From positions 6,307-25,877 of the forward strand of contig PKWH01000047.1 of the NCBI GenBank assembly GCA_003131985.1: a DNA stretch of 19,571 bases, written 5' to 3'. The stretch's first letter is position 1, and each line of letters begins with the position of its first letter. The position numbers and the translations under genes were made by a program. The notes beneath the pieces are model-generated. The model did no database searches and had not been told where the DNA came from. It was given only the letters and a program-made list of their open reading frames with translations. Below are positions 6,919-14,425 of this stretch, in pieces. This stretch comes from Acidobacteriota bacterium. GTDB taxonomy: Bacteria > Acidobacteriota > Terriglobia > Acidiferrales > UBA7541.

Positions 6919-8072
6919 AACATCGACAGCAAGCGTTTTATTCCCTCGTTGAAATCGCGCTCCGGCGCGATCAAGCTGACAATCAAATAACCATCGGTTG
7001 GGAAATCGTAGAAGTGTCCGGGATGTACGTAAACTCCCTGCACGTTCAGAAGCTCTATGGCTACATCCTCGTCCGAGCGGGTTGCTGGAACGCGAACTAC
7101 GGCATACCAGCCTCCCTCCATGTCCAAGCGCGCGCAGGAACTTTGTGCGGACAATTGTTTGTCGAGTTCGGCCAGGTTTTTGCGCACGCGCGCCAGTACT
7201 TGTTTTTGAAAACCGTGACGGAGCTCTAAAAATACAGGCATGGCTCGCTGCACTGGGGCGTTCAAGGAAAGGAAGGTGTCGGCAATCACTTCGAGTCGCG
7301 CGAGCGCTTCGGATTTCAATTCCTGGGGACCGCTTGCGATCAGCCAGGCGGCTTTCATTTGAGGCAGGCCTGAGATTTTGGAGAGGCCGCTCATCGTGAA
7401 AGTAAGGCTTCCGGTATTTGCCGCGAAACTGCACGGCCGGGTTGCGGCGAAGTGAAAATCCAGAAAGACTTCGTCGGCGATGATGGCCAATTGGCGAGAC
7501 GAGCAAATTTCGTTGAGTTTTTCCATCTCGCGGGACTTGCAGAAATGTCCCGTGGGATTATTCGGATTGACGACGATGACTCCGCGCGTGCGCGCGGTGA
7601 TGGCCTGTTGCAGAGCGTGAAAGTCGATCTGCCATCCGTGATCGTACAGCAACGGATAACCGACGAGTTTTACGTCGTGAATGTCCGCCAGAAAACTAAA
7701 CAGCGGATAACTGGGTTCAGGGATTAGAAGTTCGTCGCCCGGATTGCAAAGAACGCGAAAGGCGAACGAGTATGCTTCGCTCGTGCTGGTGGTAAGGATT
7801 ATGTCTTCCACTGGGACGCTAATTTCGAGGGCTGAATAATACTCGGCGACTGCGCGGCGGGCGGAGAGTAGGCCCTTCGCGTCAGGATCGTAGGACAAAG
7901 ACTCCGGATTTGATAGAGCTTTCAGGATCGCCTGACCGTCGTATTCGAAACCGCACTCGGTGGGGTTTGAGGCGCTCAGGTCAAGCAACGGTTTCCCTGC
8001 GGCACGATGCTTGGCCAGAGCTTCGCTCAAGCGATTGGAGTTTAGATTCCAGTTCGTGCGGCCGGCAAACAT
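6915..8072 (-). CDS. PLP-dependent class I/II aminotransferase
   Basis: 385 residues, full length for fold-type I aminotransferases. Motifs in order: LDLSASNPTE near the N-terminus, Tyr122 in EPSYPLF, NPNNPTG with Asn172, IIADEVF with Asp200 (contacts the PLP ring nitrogen), and SGLSKISGLPQ with Lys232, the predicted Schiff-base lysine. It transfers an amino group between an amino acid and a 2-oxo acid in the cytoplasm; the closest general type is aspartate/alanine aminotransferase-like, but the substrate cannot be read. The Arg that binds the substrate alpha-carboxylate near the C-terminus of most family members appears replaced by Ile364 (GYLIVSLIAP). It starts 10 bases after the stop of the small CxxC membrane protein gene, so it probably sits at the end of the cytochrome oxidase transcript. 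No strong ribosome-binding site is visible. Confidence 0.88.
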   Translation of the reverse strand: MFAGRTNWNLNSNRLSEALAKHRAAGKPLLDLSASNPTECGFEYDGQAILKALSNPESLSYDPDAKGLLSARRAVAEYYSALEISVPVEDIILTTSTSEAYSFAFRVLCNPGDELLIPEPSYPLFSFLADIHDVKLVGYPLLYDHGWQIDFHALQQAITARTRGVIVVNPNNPTGHFCKSREMEKLNEICSSRQLAIIADEVFLDFHFAATRPCSFAANTGSLTFTMSGLSKISGLPQMKAAWLIASGPQELKSEALARLEVIADTFLSLNAPVQRAMPVFLELRHGFQKQVLARVRKNLAELDKQLSAQSSCARLDMEGGWYAVVRVPATRSDEDVAIELLNVQGVYVHPGHFYDFPTDGYLIVSLIAPERDFNEGIKRLLSMF

Positions 8073-8082
8073 TTCGCGCGGC

Positions 8083-8334
8083 TCAGCGCGCGACGTTCCG
8101 GCGGCGGTAGATGAGGGCGAAAATGCCGGTGAAAAGAGTCAGCGTGGGAAGCATGAGGATCAGGATGCCGTGACGCAGCGCCTGCGCGCCCTGGGGGCCG
8201 GAGGCGGAAGCGCTCTGGTAGCACATCGCGCAGCCTTGGGCAGCTGCGGACGGAGCGAGAGACACCAGCAACAAGGAAAGGCCGAGAGCTACAAATACAG
8301 CGGACCGAATTGTGAGGTGAACGTTCATTTCCAT
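8083..8334 (-). CDS. Small membrane protein with CxxC motif, oxidase-operon associated
   Basis: About 83 residues from the ATG at 8334; ATG at 8328 or 8358 are alternatives and no ribosome-binding site decides. A hydrophobic N-terminal segment ending in APSAAAQ looks like a signal sequence or first membrane helix. It is followed by GCAMCYQSA (C-x2-C), then a second hydrophobic helix (ILILMLPTLTLFTGIFALIY) and a basic end (RRRNVAR). This predicts a small inner-membrane protein with the cysteine pair on the periplasmic side. The family is not characterised as far as I know. It lies 48 bases below the subunit IV gene and 10 bases above the aminotransferase gene. A role in oxidase assembly, copper handling or redox chemistry is a guess from position and the CxxC. 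Confidence 0.7.
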   Translation of the reverse strand: MEMNVHLTIRSAVFVALGLSLLLVSLAPSAAAQGCAMCYQSASASGPQGAQALRHGILILMLPTLTLFTGIFALIYRRRNVAR

Positions 8335-8382
8335 AACAAACCAGAAGCAAGAAAACATCTCACTGTTTCAGGCCGCGCTGCC

Positions 8383-8712
8383 TTAGTGCGGTCGCAGGTT
8401 CATCAGCCGGATGCTATCCGGGAAGAACATGATCAGCATCATGCAAATGCAGAATACCATGGCTGGGACGAGGAGCAGAAATAGTCCCAGGCGTTCGAAG
8501 CGCAAGTGCATGAAGTAGGACATGATCAGAGCCGCTTTGATCAGCGAGAGGCCGACCAAAATCGTGATCATCAGGTGAACTTCAAGGCGTTCGTAGGCGA
8601 GAAACACTTCGACGGCGGTCAGCAGCAGCAACCAGACCCAGACGATAGAGAAGAGTCTCGTGGTGCCTACAGAATGCTCGTGAGAAAGTTCGGCGTGTCC
8701 GTGCGCGCTCAT
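8383..8712 (-). CDS. ctaF: Cytochrome c oxidase subunit IV
   Basis: 109 residues. A His-rich N-terminal tail (HGHAELSHEH) precedes three predicted membrane helices at roughly 20-40, 48-70 and 77-99, with the conserved ALIMSYFMHLRFE stretch between helices 2 and 3 typical of bacterial subunit IV (CtaF/CyoD-like). This small subunit stabilises the heme-copper oxidase core in the cytoplasmic membrane. The ATG at 8712 has AAGGAG upstream at a rather long spacing of about 11 bases. It follows the second subunit III gene by 18 bases. The assignment rests on size, helix pattern and operon position. Confidence 0.88.
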   Translation of the reverse strand: MSAHGHAELSHEHSVGTTRLFSIVWVWLLLLTAVEVFLAYERLEVHLMITILVGLSLIKAALIMSYFMHLRFERLGLFLLLVPAMVFCICMMLIMFFPDSIRLMNLRPH

Positions 8713-8730
8713 TATGAAGTGCTCTCCTTG

Positions 8731-9363
8731 TTACTTCGGATTCACGCTCAGCAAATAAACCATCGGGAAAATAAACATCCAGACGAGGTCAACGAAGTGC
8801 CAATAAAGGCCGCTCACTTCGACGTGCTCGGCGGTGTACTTCCCTTTTCCAAATCCCCAGGCGATGATTGCGAGATACGCGACACCGATCGTAACGTGGA
8901 GCATGTGAAGACCGGTAAGGCCGAAAAAAGTGCCGCCAAACAGCGGGGTTCCCCAGGGATTTCCCCAGGGTGTGACGCCCTCGCCGAATAACGTCACCCA
9001 TTCGGTGGCGTGAATCAGGACAAAAGCGATTCCGCAGATGATCGTTGCGATCAGGTAGCGGACGGTTTTCTTGCGGTCGCCTTTGAAGGCGGCGTTTACG
9101 CCCAGGACCATGGTCAAGCTGCTGGAGAGGAGGACGAAGGTCATGAATGAAGATTTCGCGATGGCCGGCCAGATTTCAAACGGCCGGGGCCAATTGGGAG
9201 TTTCGAGGCGAACGTAGGCGTAACTGATGAGCAGGGCCGAAAAGGTAAGCGAATCGGAAACGATGAAAAGCCACATCCCCAGCTTCTTGGAGTTGATCGC
9301 AAAGGGAGAGGCGCCTCCCGACCAGCGCGATTCAACTATGCCTTCGAATTCCGCTTCACTCAC
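8731..9363 (-). CDS. ctaE: Cytochrome c oxidase subunit III (second tandem copy)
   Basis: 210 residues with five predicted membrane helices, the length of five-helix bacterial subunit III. Near the N-terminus KLGMWLFIVSDSLTFSALL matches the first conserved helix of the family; LTGLHMLHVTIGVAYL and SGLYWHFVDLVWMFIF near the end are classic COX3 signatures (YWHFxDxxW). Subunit III binds subunit I and stabilises proton uptake and turnover. GTG at 9363 lies three bases after the stop of the other subunit III gene, so translation is probably coupled. The two copies are clearly diverged rather than a recent duplication. Between helices an unusual Trp/Gly/Pro-rich loop reads VTPWGNPWGTPLFGG. Confidence 0.92.
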   Translation of the reverse strand: MSEAEFEGIVESRWSGGASPFAINSKKLGMWLFIVSDSLTFSALLISYAYVRLETPNWPRPFEIWPAIAKSSFMTFVLLSSSLTMVLGVNAAFKGDRKKTVRYLIATIICGIAFVLIHATEWVTLFGEGVTPWGNPWGTPLFGGTFFGLTGLHMLHVTIGVAYLAIIAWGFGKGKYTAEHVEVSGLYWHFVDLVWMFIFPMVYLLSVNPK

Positions 9364-9366
9364 TTT

Positions 9367-10038
9367 TCACCGTCCCAGAAGGAGAAGTAAAAACAGAAAA
9401 ACCCAAAGCCCGTCCATGAAATGCCAGTACATTGAAACCACTTCGGTGGCCGTACCCTTCGTCAGCCGATGGGTAGGCCTGAAAGCGACATACAGGAGCG
9501 CGAGGACTCCGCCGATAAGGTGCAGGCCGTGCGCGGCGGTGAAGACATAGAAAAAGCTGCTGGCCGGGTTGGTTGCGAGAAAAACGCCCGCCGCTGCGAG
9601 TTGGCGCCAGGCGATCACCTGGCCAATCAGAAAGAAGATTCCGAGAATCGTGGTGACACCCCACCAATGACGAAAACCCGCGTCGTCGTCTGCGAGAAAC
9701 CGCGACCTGGAGCGAGCGAGCGTGAAACTGCTGGCGATTAGAATGGCGGTATTCAGCCAAAGGATCCGCGGGATGTTGAATGGCACCCATGCGCTGTTGG
9801 GCATGTCCTTGCGGACGATATAGGCGCTTACCAGCGCCATGAAAAACATCAGGACGCCACCGAGCGCGATCGTCATTCCGGTGACGTAGGCGCGCTGCGG
9901 CACGCGACCGGAGCCGGATGGACCTTTCCACTCGTCGCCGCCTCCGCCAGAGTTTCCGTCGTCTCCGAAGGAAGATCCGCCGCCACCTTTGCCGGTGCCG
10001 ACTAGCTCGATTTCATCTGTTACGGTACTGCTTGGCAT
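9367..10038 (-). CDS. Cytochrome c oxidase subunit III-like protein (first tandem copy)
   Basis: 223 residues from ATG at 10038, with AGGAG five bases upstream; ATG 10041 and GTG 10044 are also in frame. The first ~45 residues are a Gly/Ser/Asp-rich, disordered tail (GKGGGGSSFGDDGNSGGGG). Five predicted membrane helices follow, with the COX3 signatures HGLHLIGGVLALLYVAF and SMYWHFMDGLWVFLF (YWHFxDxxW). It is therefore a second subunit III homologue next to the copy at 8731-9363. Two adjacent subunit III genes occur in some Acidobacteriota and related caa3-type operons. Whether both sit in one complex, or one acts in assembly, cannot be told from sequence. It lies 24 bases downstream of ctaD. 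Confidence 0.9.
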   Translation of the reverse strand: MPSSTVTDEIELVGTGKGGGGSSFGDDGNSGGGGDEWKGPSGSGRVPQRAYVTGMTIALGGVLMFFMALVSAYIVRKDMPNSAWVPFNIPRILWLNTAILIASSFTLARSRSRFLADDDAGFRHWWGVTTILGIFFLIGQVIAWRQLAAAGVFLATNPASSFFYVFTAAHGLHLIGGVLALLYVAFRPTHRLTKGTATEVVSMYWHFMDGLWVFLFLLLLLGR

Positions 10039-10062
10039 CATCACTCCTGCATCGACTAACTG

Positions 10063-11820
10063 CTATTTCAGAAGCGCCGCTTGATCGGGCGTCAGGTTTT
10101 GCGGGATGAAATCCTGCCGGTATCCCGGAACACTGAATTCATAGGGGCCGCGATAGACGCTGGGATAATGGCCGCCGAAATTGTCGATGGGCGGAGGCGA
10201 ATCCGTAATCCATTCGAGCGTAGTGGCGTTCCAAGGATTTTTACCTGCGACCGGGCCGTGCTTCAGGCTCCAGAAAAAGTTGAAAAGGAAGACGAGCTGC
10301 GCGGCACCGGTGATGAACGCCGCGTAGGTCATAAACATGTGAGCGGGTTGAAGAGCTGCGCCGTAATTAGTGCCGGTGGCATCCGCGTAGCGGCGTATGC
10401 CGCCTGCGAGTCCGACGAAATGCATGGGCATGAAGATGCAGTAGGCCCCGGCGAACGTGAACCAGAAGTGAAGCTTGCCCAAAGGCTCGCTCATCATGCG
10501 GCCGAACATTTTCGGGAACCAGAAATACGTAGCGGCAAAGATTCCGAAGATGGCGGCGACGCCCATGACCAAATGAAAGTGCGCGACAACGTAGTAACCG
10601 CCGTGGAGCATGTTGTCCACAGCCGGCTGGGCCAGAAACAAGCCGGAGAGTCCGCCGCTGACGAAAAGCGAAACGAAACCAAGCGCAAACAGCATGGGCG
10701 ACTTGAATTGAATCTTGCCGCCCCACAAAGTACCAATCCAGTTAAAAGTTTTGATGGCGGAAGGAACGCCGATGGACATGGTCAACACGGAGAAGGCAAA
10801 ACCGGAATAGGGGCTCATGCCGCTGAGGAACATGTGATGTCCCCAAACCATGAAGCCCAGGAAACCGATGGCACAGATTGCCATGGCCATTGCGCGGTAC
10901 CCATATACCGGTTTACGCGAAAAAGTGGAGAGCACGTGCGAAGCCACGCCCATTCCGGGCAAAATCGCGATGTAAACCTCGGGATGCCCGAAAAACCAGA
11001 AGAGGTGCTGCCAGAGCAGCGGGGAACCGCCGCTGTGAGGCTGCAACTGATCGTTTACCACCATGCCTGCAGGAAGGAAGAAGCTCGTGCCCGCCGAACG
11101 GTCGAGAAGCAGCAGAACGCCGCCAGCCAGCAGGACGCCGAAAGCGAGCAAGCCGAGAATTGCGGTCACGAACCAGCCCCATACGGTGAGCGGCATACGG
11201 AAAAGAGTCATGCCGGGGGCACGCAAATCAATCGTGGTGGCGATGAAGTTCAGAGCGCCCAGAAGCGACGCGAGGCAGAACAGCGAAATGCTGACGATCC
11301 AAAGCGTCTGCCCCATACCTTCGCCAGGGCCAGTGACCTCGCCCATGCCGCTAAGCGGCGTGTAACCGGTCCACCCGCTGATGGGTGCGCCGCCGGGGAC
11401 AACGAACGCGGCAAGAATCGCGACAAAGGCTAAAAACGTGACCCAAAAGGAGAGCATGTTCAACCGCGGGAAGGCCATGTCCGGCGCGCCGATTTGAATC
11501 GGAAGGAAATAATTGCCGAAACCACCTTGCGGAGCAGTGGTTAGAACGAAGAAAACCATGATCGTGCCGTGCATGGTCACAAGCGCCATATATTGTTCGG
11601 GAGTCATGATCCCGCCGCTTACAAAGGGAAGATGAGCTCCGGGATACACAAGATGAAAACGCATCAAGAGAGAGAGAACGATTCCGACGCAGACGGCCGT
11701 CAGCGCGAGCAGGAAATATTGAATGCCAATCACTTTGTGGTCGATGCTGAAAATATATTTGCGAATGAACCCGCTGGGCTCCACTACGACCGCGTGCCCT
11801 GTTTGCGCGTGCGAACTCAT
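10063..11820 (-). CDS. ctaD: Cytochrome c oxidase subunit I (heme-copper oxidase catalytic subunit)
   Basis: 585 residues, twelve or more membrane helices. ATG at 11820 has AGGAGG six bases upstream; the frame extends further upstream but overlaps ctaC. Metal ligands are visible: His84 (TMHGTIM) and His416 for low-spin heme, His414 (VAHFH) for the high-spin heme, and His279, His328 and His329 for CuB. Tyr283 in GHPEVY is the Tyr that cross-links to His279. D-channel residues Asn103, Asp114 (GAPDMAFPR) and Glu281, and K-channel Lys357 (PSAIKTF), are present, so it should reduce O2 to water and pump protons as an A-type enzyme. In LHGGYYVVAHFH the Asp that normally follows His406 and ligates Mg is Gly407. 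It forms the core of the operon with ctaC upstream. Confidence 0.97.
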   Translation of the reverse strand: MSSHAQTGHAVVVEPSGFIRKYIFSIDHKVIGIQYFLLALTAVCVGIVLSLLMRFHLVYPGAHLPFVSGGIMTPEQYMALVTMHGTIMVFFVLTTAPQGGFGNYFLPIQIGAPDMAFPRLNMLSFWVTFLAFVAILAAFVVPGGAPISGWTGYTPLSGMGEVTGPGEGMGQTLWIVSISLFCLASLLGALNFIATTIDLRAPGMTLFRMPLTVWGWFVTAILGLLAFGVLLAGGVLLLLDRSAGTSFFLPAGMVVNDQLQPHSGGSPLLWQHLFWFFGHPEVYIAILPGMGVASHVLSTFSRKPVYGYRAMAMAICAIGFLGFMVWGHHMFLSGMSPYSGFAFSVLTMSIGVPSAIKTFNWIGTLWGGKIQFKSPMLFALGFVSLFVSGGLSGLFLAQPAVDNMLHGGYYVVAHFHLVMGVAAIFGIFAATYFWFPKMFGRMMSEPLGKLHFWFTFAGAYCIFMPMHFVGLAGGIRRYADATGTNYGAALQPAHMFMTYAAFITGAAQLVFLFNFFWSLKHGPVAGKNPWNATTLEWITDSPPPIDNFGGHYPSVYRGPYEFSVPGYRQDFIPQNLTPDQAALLK

Positions 11821-11848
11821 GCATGGCCTCCTGAAATATGTATCGGGT

Positions 11849-12688
11849 TCACTGGGTGGCAGCCTGTTGTTTGAGGAAATTTTGATAATCGACGTCGGAC
11901 ACGACGTCCAGGAAGCTGCGCATGCGGTAATGACCCAGCCCGCATAGTTGCGTGCAAACAATTTCGTAACGCCCAGTTTGGTTCGCCGTAAAGTGAATTG
12001 GGATGACCATTCCGGGAACGGCGTCCTGCTGAAGCCTCAATTCGCGGACGTAGAAGTTGTGGATCACGTCCTGCGAGCGAATCAGCAACTCGACTTGGCG
12101 ATCGACCGGCACAGTTAGAGTGGGCACGACGATGTCGTCTTTTCCGTCGGGGTCCTTGGAGTCGAGGCCGAGGGGATTGCCGGTGGAAGCGCTCACCTGC
12201 GCGGGATCGAGCTTGCCGAATTTTCCATCCGGGCCGGGATAACGGAAATTGAATACAAACTGGTTGGTGGTGACTTCCACTTGAAGGGCGTTCGGTTCAG
12301 CAGGCGTGAATCGCACTTCGGCCCAGGCTTTGCGTCCCATTAAACCAAGTCCAAGGAAGAGGACGATTGTCGCGGTGGTCCAGATCATCTCCAAGGTGTT
12401 GCTTCCGCGCGTGAAATGCGCAGTCTGGCCGCGATCGCGGAAACGCCAAATGGCATAGGCAAGGCCGAGTTGGGAGAGAATGAAAACCACGCCGGTGACG
12501 CACAACGTGAGGAAGTACTGATGGTCGACCAGCTGGCCCACGGTCGTAATGGGAGCAGGCGGCCGCGATGGGAACGGGTTTGCGACGAAAACGTAGACGG
12601 TGACCACAACCATGATCACAATGAGCAGCGCCAGCATGGCTGCCGGCGCTGCAGAACCGCTCATGCTGTTGCGATTACTGAGTCGCAT
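11849..12688 (-). CDS. ctaC: Cytochrome c oxidase subunit II (CuA subunit)
   Basis: 279 residues; ATG at 12688 has GGAG eight bases upstream and fits the mapped promoter; a TTG at 12751 coincides with the predicted transcription start and is unlikely. Two membrane helices (about 15-36 and 60-82, with a further hydrophobic stretch near 103-117) precede a periplasmic cupredoxin domain. CuA ligands: His210 (DVIHNFYV), Cys245, Cys249, His253 and Met256 in CTQLCGLGHYRM. The subunit takes electrons from cytochrome c and passes them to heme a. No C-terminal heme-binding CxxCH is present, so it is not a fused caa3 subunit II. Two canonical residues differ: the Glu of the CuA loop is Gln247, and the electron-entry Trp position is Phe144 (NQFVFNFRYPG). 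First gene of the operon. Confidence 0.96.
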   Translation of the reverse strand: MRLSNRNSMSGSAAPAAMLALLIVIMVVVTVYVFVANPFPSRPPAPITTVGQLVDHQYFLTLCVTGVVFILSQLGLAYAIWRFRDRGQTAHFTRGSNTLEMIWTTATIVLFLGLGLMGRKAWAEVRFTPAEPNALQVEVTTNQFVFNFRYPGPDGKFGKLDPAQVSASTGNPLGLDSKDPDGKDDIVVPTLTVPVDRQVELLIRSQDVIHNFYVRELRLQQDAVPGMVIPIHFTANQTGRYEIVCTQLCGLGHYRMRSFLDVVSDVDYQNFLKQQAATQ

Positions 12689-12756
12689 CACTCTGGCTCC
12701 CGTTGCCTCGCGCGCGTGGAGCGCCCGATGGGATTGCGTCTTAATTTTCAAACGGC

Positions 12757-12784
12757 ATCATATACAAGCGGTGCCGAATATCAA
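12757..12784 (-). promoter_or_regulatory. Sigma70-type promoter of the cytochrome oxidase operon
   Basis: On the minus strand TTGATA (12779-12784, five of six consensus bases) is separated by 16 bases from TATGAT (12757-12762, five of six). Transcription should start near 12750, giving a leader of about 60 bases before the ctaC ATG at 12688. It is the best promoter match in the window and supports the 12688 start. Confidence 0.65.
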
Positions 12785-12996
12785 GGGTGATTGTGAGGAA
12801 AATAAGACGGTTGTGTGAGACATAGGGCTCGACGAGACCTGTAGATCAGAGTCCAACAAGAAAGAAACACTTCGAATGGGCGGCGAACAAGCTGCGAAGT
12901 ATCTGATAGTAACTCTTAGAAAATCGTAACGCCGATTTGCGAGCGTTTCCCCTGCTCTAAGACTTATCCTAAGCTTCCAGTCCCTGAGAGACTCCT
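12785..12996. other. Intergenic region upstream of the PilZ coiled-coil gene
   Basis: With the ctaC leader this makes a 308-base divergent gap (12689-12996). Apart from the ctaC promoter I see no coding sequence. A short inverted repeat CTTA-TCC-TAAG lies at 12963-12973. No plus-strand promoter stands out: a TTGCGA at 12937-12942 has no good -10 at the right distance. Confidence 0.5.
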
Positions 12997-14397
12997 ATGT
13001 CGAATAGTTCGGCTGCACATCGGCCGTCGCGGCGCAGCACGCGTGTAGAACAGGCCATTCCCCTGAAAGTGGAAGGAGTTGATTCCTTTCGGGGCCCTTA
13101 CAGTGAAGAGGTTTCTACTCAAACCATCAGTTGCCACGGCTTCAAATACCTCTCAAAACACCAGGTATTGACGAACGCCATGGTTTTTCTTGAACTCCAG
13201 GATAAAAAGCCGAACTCCGCTGCACTTTGCGCGCGGGGACGCGTGAAATGGGTCGAAAGGCCTCAGGACCCGAGTGGTCTTTTTTTGACGGCGGTAGAGC
13301 TGGAATCCCCGGGCAATATCTGGGGCATTGAGACTCCGCCGCAGGATTGGCTGCCCTTTACCGGCGCCCGCAATTTGGGACTGGATACATCGAAGTCGAA
13401 GCCTTTCGCCGTTCCGCGTCCGGAAACGCCCGCGGCTGCGGCAGAAGACAAACGCGTGAAAGGCATCAGCACTCGTCAGGCCTTGTCGACTCCGCCGCCG
13501 TCCTTAGCGGCGCGGCCAATGGGACAATTAATGGGCGATTTCCAGCAGCAGATGGAAGGGATGCTCGCGGAAGCGGCCGGCTCTGCCGTTCGCGACCGAG
13601 CCGCGTCGATATTGGTTGAGCTGCGGGCCACGCTTCGCGAAGAAGCGAAAAGCGTTTTGGCGGAAACGAGCGCTTCGCAAGCAGGCCCGTGGATCGAACA
13701 GTCCATCAAGCAATTGAACAAGGCCAGCCAGGAAAGCGCGCGAATCCTTTACGCCCAGTGGAAAAAGAAACTCGAGACAGATGTGCAGGAAGCGCTGGAG
13801 CGAGTGGAGCAGCAAAACCGGAAACTCGAGGAGTCTTCTCAAGCGCTGGCAGCCAAAGCCGGAGAACGCATCCAAGGAGTTCTCGAATCGTCCCGCAAGG
13901 AAGGCGTGAGCCGGATCGTCACCCGCTTGAAAGAGCAAATGGCCCCGAGTATCGATAATGCGCTGAAGGTGACCTCGGATATGTCGAAGCGCAAAGACGA
14001 GCTCGAGAAGGCTCTGGAACAATCCATAGAAAAATCAGCGGCGCGGATCGAAGAGACTTACATTCGTTTTGAAAAGCAGTTTGAAATGGTGATTCGAGAG
14101 AGACTCGATACTGCTCGTGAAGAATTGGAAATTCAGAGCAAGGAAGTGGCGCAGCTCGCGTTTAACAACCTGCGCGTGTCCGGGCAGAAGCATTCGGCGG
14201 AAGCGGAGCGTCTCTTCCGTGAGTCGTTCCAGCCCATCGTGGACAAAGCTCTAAGCGCGCTCAAAGAAAAGGCCGCGGAGACATCACAACACTTTGCAAA
14301 TGAACTGGCCGGTTATAGCCAAAGCCATCTGGAATTCGTCGGCGGGTCGATTTCCGAACTTGCAAGGGGAATAGGGAAAGGGCCTAAAGGCAAGTAA
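12997..14397 (+). CDS. PilZ-domain protein with long C-terminal coiled coil
   Basis: 466 residues. Residues ~12-115 form a PilZ-like beta-barrel domain: an Arg-rich RRSTR (12-16) and TISCHG (43-48) stand where PilZ proteins have RxxxR and [D/N]xSxxG, and the domain closes with GNIWGIETPPQDW. PilZ domains bind c-di-GMP, but here the first residue of the second motif is Thr43 instead of Asp/Asn. A Pro/Ala-rich linker (120-175) is followed by about 280 residues of charged, heptad-like helix rich in Glu, Lys, Ala and Gln, a predicted long coiled coil resembling apolipoprotein- or methyl-acceptor-like rods. No membrane segment is seen. The rod could be a scaffold or polar-localisation element; its partner is unknown. 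A second PilZ gene follows 28 bases downstream, probably in one operon. Confidence 0.8.
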   Translation: MSNSSAAHRPSRRSTRVEQAIPLKVEGVDSFRGPYSEEVSTQTISCHGFKYLSKHQVLTNAMVFLELQDKKPNSAALCARGRVKWVERPQDPSGLFLTAVELESPGNIWGIETPPQDWLPFTGARNLGLDTSKSKPFAVPRPETPAAAAEDKRVKGISTRQALSTPPPSLAARPMGQLMGDFQQQMEGMLAEAAGSAVRDRAASILVELRATLREEAKSVLAETSASQAGPWIEQSIKQLNKASQESARILYAQWKKKLETDVQEALERVEQQNRKLEESSQALAAKAGERIQGVLESSRKEGVSRIVTRLKEQMAPSIDNALKVTSDMSKRKDELEKALEQSIEKSAARIEETYIRFEKQFEMVIRERLDTAREELEIQSKEVAQLAFNNLRVSGQKHSAEAERLFRESFQPIVDKALSALKEKAAETSQHFANELAGYSQSHLEFVGGSISELARGIGKGPKGK

Positions 14398-14425
14398 GAT
14401 ATAAGTCCACGCTCGGCTAAGGCAT

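Noticed and set aside
10081..11433. A 450-codon open frame on the plus strand opposite ctaD
   Set aside because: Its translation is low-complexity, charged and without recognisable domains; it is the antisense shadow of the unmistakable ctaD gene in GC-rich DNA.
11821..11961. An upstream extension of ctaD by 47 codons
   Set aside because: It would overlap the end of ctaC, carries no conserved oxidase sequence, and ATG 11820 has an ideal AGGAGG site.
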